Shown: piece after piece, positions 60,642 to 64,000 of the stretch
Position numbering within the stretch: position 1 is the stretch's first letter
Layout of the letters: each line of letters starts with the position of its first letter
Assembly (NCBI GenBank): GCA_035294245.1
Contig: DATGLG010000063.1
Location: 72,040-136,039 of the forward strand
Origin: DATGLG01 sp035294245
GTDB taxonomy: Bacteria; Pseudomonadota; Alphaproteobacteria; JACZXZ01
DNA: 64,000 nt
Reading direction: 5' to 3'
Made by a program: the position numbers and the translations under genes
The notes under the pieces: generated by a model
The model's input: the letters and a program-made list of their open reading frames with translations, nothing else
The model's database searches: none
Told to the model about the DNA's origin: nothing

Positions 60642-62096
60642 TCAGACGAAATTGGGCGGCGGCGTGAAGGCGCGATATTCGCGCTCCAGCAACTGCGCAA
60701 ACGCGATGCAGCCGCGATCGCCGTATTGCGGTCCCACGATCTGCACGCCCACGGGCAGGCCGGACCGCGCCGGGCCGATCGGGGCGACGGAGGCCGGCAG
60801 GTAGGCGACGCAGCTATAGCCGGCCCAGAAGAGCTGGTCCGTCGTCGCCACCGGCTTGCCGTTGACGATAATCTTGCGCTCGTGCCGCTCGCCCTCGTGG
60901 TCGTGCGGGAAGGCGACGGAGGCGGCGGCGGGACAGAGCAGGAAATCGTAGTCCTGGAAGAACTCATGCCATTTCCAGCGCAGCTTGTGACGCTCCTCGT
61001 TGAGCGCCAGCCATTCGCGATGATGCATGACGTTGCCGCGGGTCATGCGCGCGAAATAGCTCTGGTCGTCGGGCGAAAGATCCCGCGCGATCTCGAGGTT
61101 GCGCTCGAATTGCTCCGCCGTCTGGCGGCCCGAGGTGGCCGAGCGCAAGAGGCCGATATAGACGCGGTGCGCATGGCTCGTATCGATGTCGGGCCGCGCC
61201 GTGTCGCTGACCTTGGCCTTCTTCCGCGCGAGGAAATCGGCCAGCGCCTGGAGACAATCCTGCACCTCGCGGTCGACCTCGGCGTTGGGATCATCGAGCA
61301 TCACGGCGAGCTTGAACTGGCGCAGCTCGCGCTTCCGCGGCGCCGGCAGCGCCAGGCGATAGCCGGCCCCGTCGATCTCGTCGGGGCCCGCCATGGCGGC
61401 AAGGCCGAGGGCGAGATCGTCGGCGCTGCGCGCCATCGGCCCGATCACGGAGATGTCCGAGGCGGAGAGGCGGCCGGGCAGCGCCTGGCCGCGCGGCGGG
61501 CAGATGCCGTAAGTGGGCTTGTGGCCAAAGATGCCGCAATAATGCGCGGGATCGCGGATCGAGGCGCCGATGTCGCTGCCCGCCTCGAGCCCCGTCAGCC
61601 CTGCCGCGAGGGCTGCGGCCGAGCCGCCCGAGGAGCCGCCCGGCGTGCGGCCCAGATCCCAGGGATTGTTGGTGGTGCCGTAGATGGGGTTGTAGCTCTG
61701 CCAATCCGCGAGCCAGCTCGGCACGTTGGTCTTGCCGAAGAGCACGACGCCGGCCTTGAGCAGGCGATCGACGGCGAGCGCGTTGCGCGGCGGCATGTTG
61801 TGCTTGAGCTCGGGCAGGCCCCAGGTGGTGGGCATGCCGACGACGTCATAGGACTCCTTGATCGTCATGGGAACCCCGTGGAGCGGGCCCCACACCTCGC
61901 CCTTGGCGAGCGCCCGATCGGCGGCGCGGGCGCGCCGCTTCGCGGCGGGAATGTCGGTCGCGACGATGGCGTTGAGCTTCGGATTGTAGCGCTCGACGCG
62001 CGCGAGATAATGCTCGAGCAGCTCGAGGCAGCCGATCTTGCGGTTGCGGATATGAGCGGCCAGCCGCTTGGCCGACCAGAAGGCGATCTCCTCCAT
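60642..62096 (-). CDS. Amidase signature family protein
   Basis: A 484-aa hydrolase of the amidase signature family with the Ser-cisSer-Lys triad: Lys in GVPMTIKESYDVVG near residue 82; the Gly/Ser-rich GRTPGGSSGGSAAALAAGL near 155; and the nucleophile in EAGSDIGASIRDPAHYCGIFG near 180. Substrate (an aliphatic or aryl amide) unknown. The start at ATG 62096 (MEEIAFWSAKRLAAHI) is preferred to an ATG four codons earlier. It is divergent from a GMC oxidoreductase and has the same very high GC. Confidence 0.9.
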   Translation of the reverse strand: MEEIAFWSAKRLAAHIRNRKIGCLELLEHYLARVERYNPKLNAIVATDIPAAKRRARAADRALAKGEVWGPLHGVPMTIKESYDVVGMPTTWGLPELKHNMPPRNALAVDRLLKAGVVLFGKTNVPSWLADWQSYNPIYGTTNNPWDLGRTPGGSSGGSAAALAAGLTGLEAGSDIGASIRDPAHYCGIFGHKPTYGICPPRGQALPGRLSASDISVIGPMARSADDLALGLAAMAGPDEIDGAGYRLALPAPRKRELRQFKLAVMLDDPNAEVDREVQDCLQALADFLARKKAKVSDTARPDIDTSHAHRVYIGLLRSATSGRQTAEQFERNLEIARDLSPDDQSYFARMTRGNVMHHREWLALNEERHKLRWKWHEFFQDYDFLLCPAAASVAFPHDHEGERHERKIIVNGKPVATTDQLFWAGYSCVAYLPASVAPIGPARSGLPVGVQIVGPQYGDRGCIAFAQLLEREYRAFTPPPNFV

Positions 62097-62184
62097 GACG
62101 CTCCCCACGGGCTTGTTCGCGAAAACCTTGTTCGGCCCGCATGTTAGCGGCTGGCGGCGGTTTTCCCTAGCCCCTCGCGCGAAA

Positions 62185-62275
62185 GGGGGGCGACGTTGGC
62201 ATCCCCTCGAATCGGGTTTTCTGGTTTTTCAGTAGCTTAGGGGAAAGGCGCGGGGGGCGACATCCGCATCCCCTC
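62185..62275. repeat. Imperfect 24-bp direct repeat in the divergent promoter region
   Basis: The two copies, at 62185-62208 and 62252-62275, share GGGGGGCGAC then four variable bases then GCATCCCCTC, so 20 of 24 positions agree and starts are 67 bp apart. They lie between the amidase and GMC oxidoreductase genes, upstream of both, and may be tandem regulator sites. No regulator gene is adjacent in the window. Confidence 0.55.
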
Positions 62276-62344
62276 CATCCTTGCCTCGCCGCCTGGGATG
62301 ATGTTCGCTGAGAGCGGGCGAGATGGTGACGGGAGGACCGGGCC

Positions 62345-64000
62345 ATGGCGGCGCGCATGACGGAGGCGAGGGCGGTCGGCAGCTTCGATTACGTGATCGT
62401 GGGCGCGGGCTCGGCGGGCTGCGTGCTCGCCAACCGGCTCTCGGCGGATCCGGAGGTCTCGGTGCTGCTGCTCGAGGCGGGTGGGAAGGACAATTACATC
62501 TGGATCCATATCCCCATTGGCTATCTCTACACCCAAGGCAATCCGCGCACCGACTGGTGCTTCAAGACCGAGCCCGAGGAGGGCCTCGGCGGCCGCGCCC
62601 TCAATTATCCCCGCGGGCGCGTGCTGGGCGGCTGCTCCTCGATCAACGGCATGATCTATATGCGCGGTCAGGCGCGCGACTACGACCAGTGGCGCCAGCT
62701 CGGCAATGCGGGCTGGGGCTGGGACGACGTGCTGCCCCATTTCAAGCGCTGCGAGGATCACTTCGGCGGCCCCAGCGCGTTCCACGGCGCCGGCGGCGAG
62801 TGGCGCGTCGAGGAGATGCGGCTCCGCTGGGAGATCCTGGATGCCTTCCGCGCCGCGGCGGCGGAGGTGGGCATCCCGCCGATCGACGATTTCAACCGCG
62901 GCGACAATGAGGGCTGCGGCTATTTCCAGGTGAACCAGCGGCGCGGCGTGCGCTGGTCGAGCGCCCGCGCCTTCCTGAAGCCGGTGATGGCGCGGCCCAA
63001 TCTGCGCGTGCTCACCCATGCCCAGGCGAAGGGCCTGCGCTTCGAGGGGCGGCGCTGCGTGGGCGTCGAGCTCTGGCACGACGGCGCGCCGGCTTACGCC
63101 GCGGTCAAGGGCGAGCTCGTGCTCGCCGCGGGGGCGGTGGGCTCGCCCCAGCTCCTCCAGCTCTCGGGCATCGGCCCCGCTGAGCTCCTCCAGGCCCACG
63201 GCATTCCCGTGGTCGCGGCACTTCCCGGCGTCGGCGAGAACCTGCAGGACCATCTCCAGATTCGCACCGTCTTCAAGGTGCGCAACACGCGCACGCTCAA
63301 CGAGCAGGCGAACAGCCTCCTCGGCCGCGCCTGGATGGGCCTCGAATACGCGCTCCTCAAGCGCGGGCCCCTCACCATGGCGCCGAGCCAGCTCGGCGCC
63401 TTCGCCAAGTCCGACCCCAGCCGCGAGACGCCGAACATCGAGTTCCATGTGCAGCCCCTGAGCCTCGACAAGTTCGGCGATCCGCTGCACCGCTTCCCCG
63501 CCTTCACCGCATCGGTGTGCAATCTGCGGCCGGAGAGCCGCGGCCATGTGCGCATCAAGTCGCGCGACCCCAAGGCGCCGCCGGCGATCAAGCCCAATTA
63601 TCTCTCGGCGCCCGCCGACCGCCTGGTGGCGGCCGACGCCATCCGCTTGACGCGCCGCATCTGCGCCGCCAAGGCGATGGCGCGCTTCTCGCCCGAGGAG
63701 TTCCTCCCGGGTGCGGAGCACCAGAGCGACGAGGCGCTCGCGCGCGCGGCCGGCGCCATCGGCTCGACCATCTTCCACCCCGTCGGCACCTGCAGGATGG
63801 GGAGCGACAGCCTCGCCGTGGTCGACGAGCGCCTGCGCCTGCGCGGGGCCGAGAACCTGCGCGTCGTCGACGCCTCGATCATGCCGACGATCACCTCGGG
63901 CAACACCAACTCGCCCACCATCATGATCGCGGAGAAGGGGGCGGCGATGATCCGCGCCGACCGCAAGGCGGCCGCATCAGGAGCCAAGGCCGCGGCGGCG
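62345..64000 (+). CDS. GMC-family FAD oxidoreductase (choline dehydrogenase-like), truncated by window end
   Basis: A 552-codon open frame without a stop before the window edge, so nearly complete (the family is usually 530-555 aa). The FAD motif FDYVIVGAGSAGCVLANRL is near residue 14; PRGRVLGGCSSINGMIYMRG is GMC signature 1 near 87 and GELVLAAGAVGSPQLLQLSG signature 2 near 258. The catalytic His is in IFHPVGTCRMGSD, and DASIMPTITSGNTNSPTIMI carries the second residue (Asn). GGGAGG 8 nt before ATG 62345 fixes the start. The alcohol substrate is unknown. An Ala-rich C-terminus has begun by the edge. Confidence 0.9.
   Translation, partial: MAARMTEARAVGSFDYVIVGAGSAGCVLANRLSADPEVSVLLLEAGGKDNYIWIHIPIGYLYTQGNPRTDWCFKTEPEEGLGGRALNYPRGRVLGGCSSINGMIYMRGQARDYDQWRQLGNAGWGWDDVLPHFKRCEDHFGGPSAFHGAGGEWRVEEMRLRWEILDAFRAAAAEVGIPPIDDFNRGDNEGCGYFQVNQRRGVRWSSARAFLKPVMARPNLRVLTHAQAKGLRFEGRRCVGVELWHDGAPAYAAVKGELVLAAGAVGSPQLLQLSGIGPAELLQAHGIPVVAALPGVGENLQDHLQIRTVFKVRNTRTLNEQANSLLGRAWMGLEYALLKRGPLTMAPSQLGAFAKSDPSRETPNIEFHVQPLSLDKFGDPLHRFPAFTASVCNLRPESRGHVRIKSRDPKAPPAIKPNYLSAPADRLVAADAIRLTRRICAAKAMARFSPEEFLPGAEHQSDEALARAAGAIGSTIFHPVGTCRMGSDSLAVVDERLRLRGAENLRVVDASIMPTITSGNTNSPTIMIAEKGAAMIRADRKAAASGAKAAAA

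Overview
The window is a contiguous, gene-dense piece of an alphaproteobacterial chromosome. GC is high (roughly 65% by eye), rising further at the right end and falling in one short pocket near 48-49.4 kb. The assignment rests on several gene arrangements known from Alphaproteobacteria: zapA - 6S RNA - 5-formyl-THF cyclo-ligase; ruvCAB-ybgC-tolQRAB-pal-cpoB-tilS-ftsH-folP-glmM; serC-serA; hisZ-purA; an RpoH-type sigma factor; and two DUF1127 proteins. The order (Rhizobiales, Rhodospirillales or a relative) cannot be fixed from this sequence alone.

Layout. 0-5 kb (minus strand): carbon metabolism, transketolase - GAPDH - a conserved small protein - class I aldolase, with no pgk. 4.9-7.1 kb (plus): coiled-coil protein, ZapA, 6S RNA, folate cyclo-ligase, YmdB-type phosphoesterase. 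7.3-22.8 kb (plus): YebC, Holliday-junction resolvase RuvCAB, the Tol-Pal envelope system, TilS, FtsH, FolP, GlmM, ThiD. 22.9-30.1 kb: an accessory stretch with a MocR regulator facing a DUF1127/EamA exporter pair across a perfect palindrome, a threonine dehydratase coupled to an AlaX tRNA-editing protein, a tartrate dehydrogenase, a LysR regulator and a second DUF1127 gene. 30.2-38.2 kb (plus): MaoC hydratase, SLC13-type permease, serine biosynthesis (serC, serA), hisZ, purA. 38.2-46 kb: GST, RpoH, RluD, threonine aldolase, tRNA-Glu(CTC), an AraC regulator, a DUF2000 protein, a membrane protein and PPK2. 46.2-49.3 kb: an orphan DAHL-type histidine kinase, then a lower-GC pocket holding one unfamiliar TPR protein. 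49.5-55.2 kb (minus): an apparent operon of periplasmic binding protein, ATPase, two permeases, cupin and class III CoA-transferase. 55.5-57.8 kb: modE facing modBC, with a near-perfect Mo-box upstream of modB and no modA. 57.9-64 kb: class III nucleotide cyclase, a pseudouridine synthase, a glycine-zipper lipoprotein, and a very GC-rich amidase / GMC-oxidoreductase divergent pair; the last gene runs off the window.

Most of the left two thirds is housekeeping and carries little novelty. The less explained material is: the MocR operator overlapping its own start codon; the dehydratase-AlaX coupling, in which both proteins would limit serine mischarging of tRNA-Ala; the transporter-cupin-CoA-transferase operon, whose family similarity (aminoethylphosphonate type) fits poorly with its neighbours; the modBC unit without modA; and the GGQW/TPR orphan protein. 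I saw no CRISPR array, prophage, transposase, integrase or recognisable defence system. Start codons were chosen by homology, overlap and ribosome-binding-site logic, and several are upstream-trimmed relative to the longest possible reading frame.
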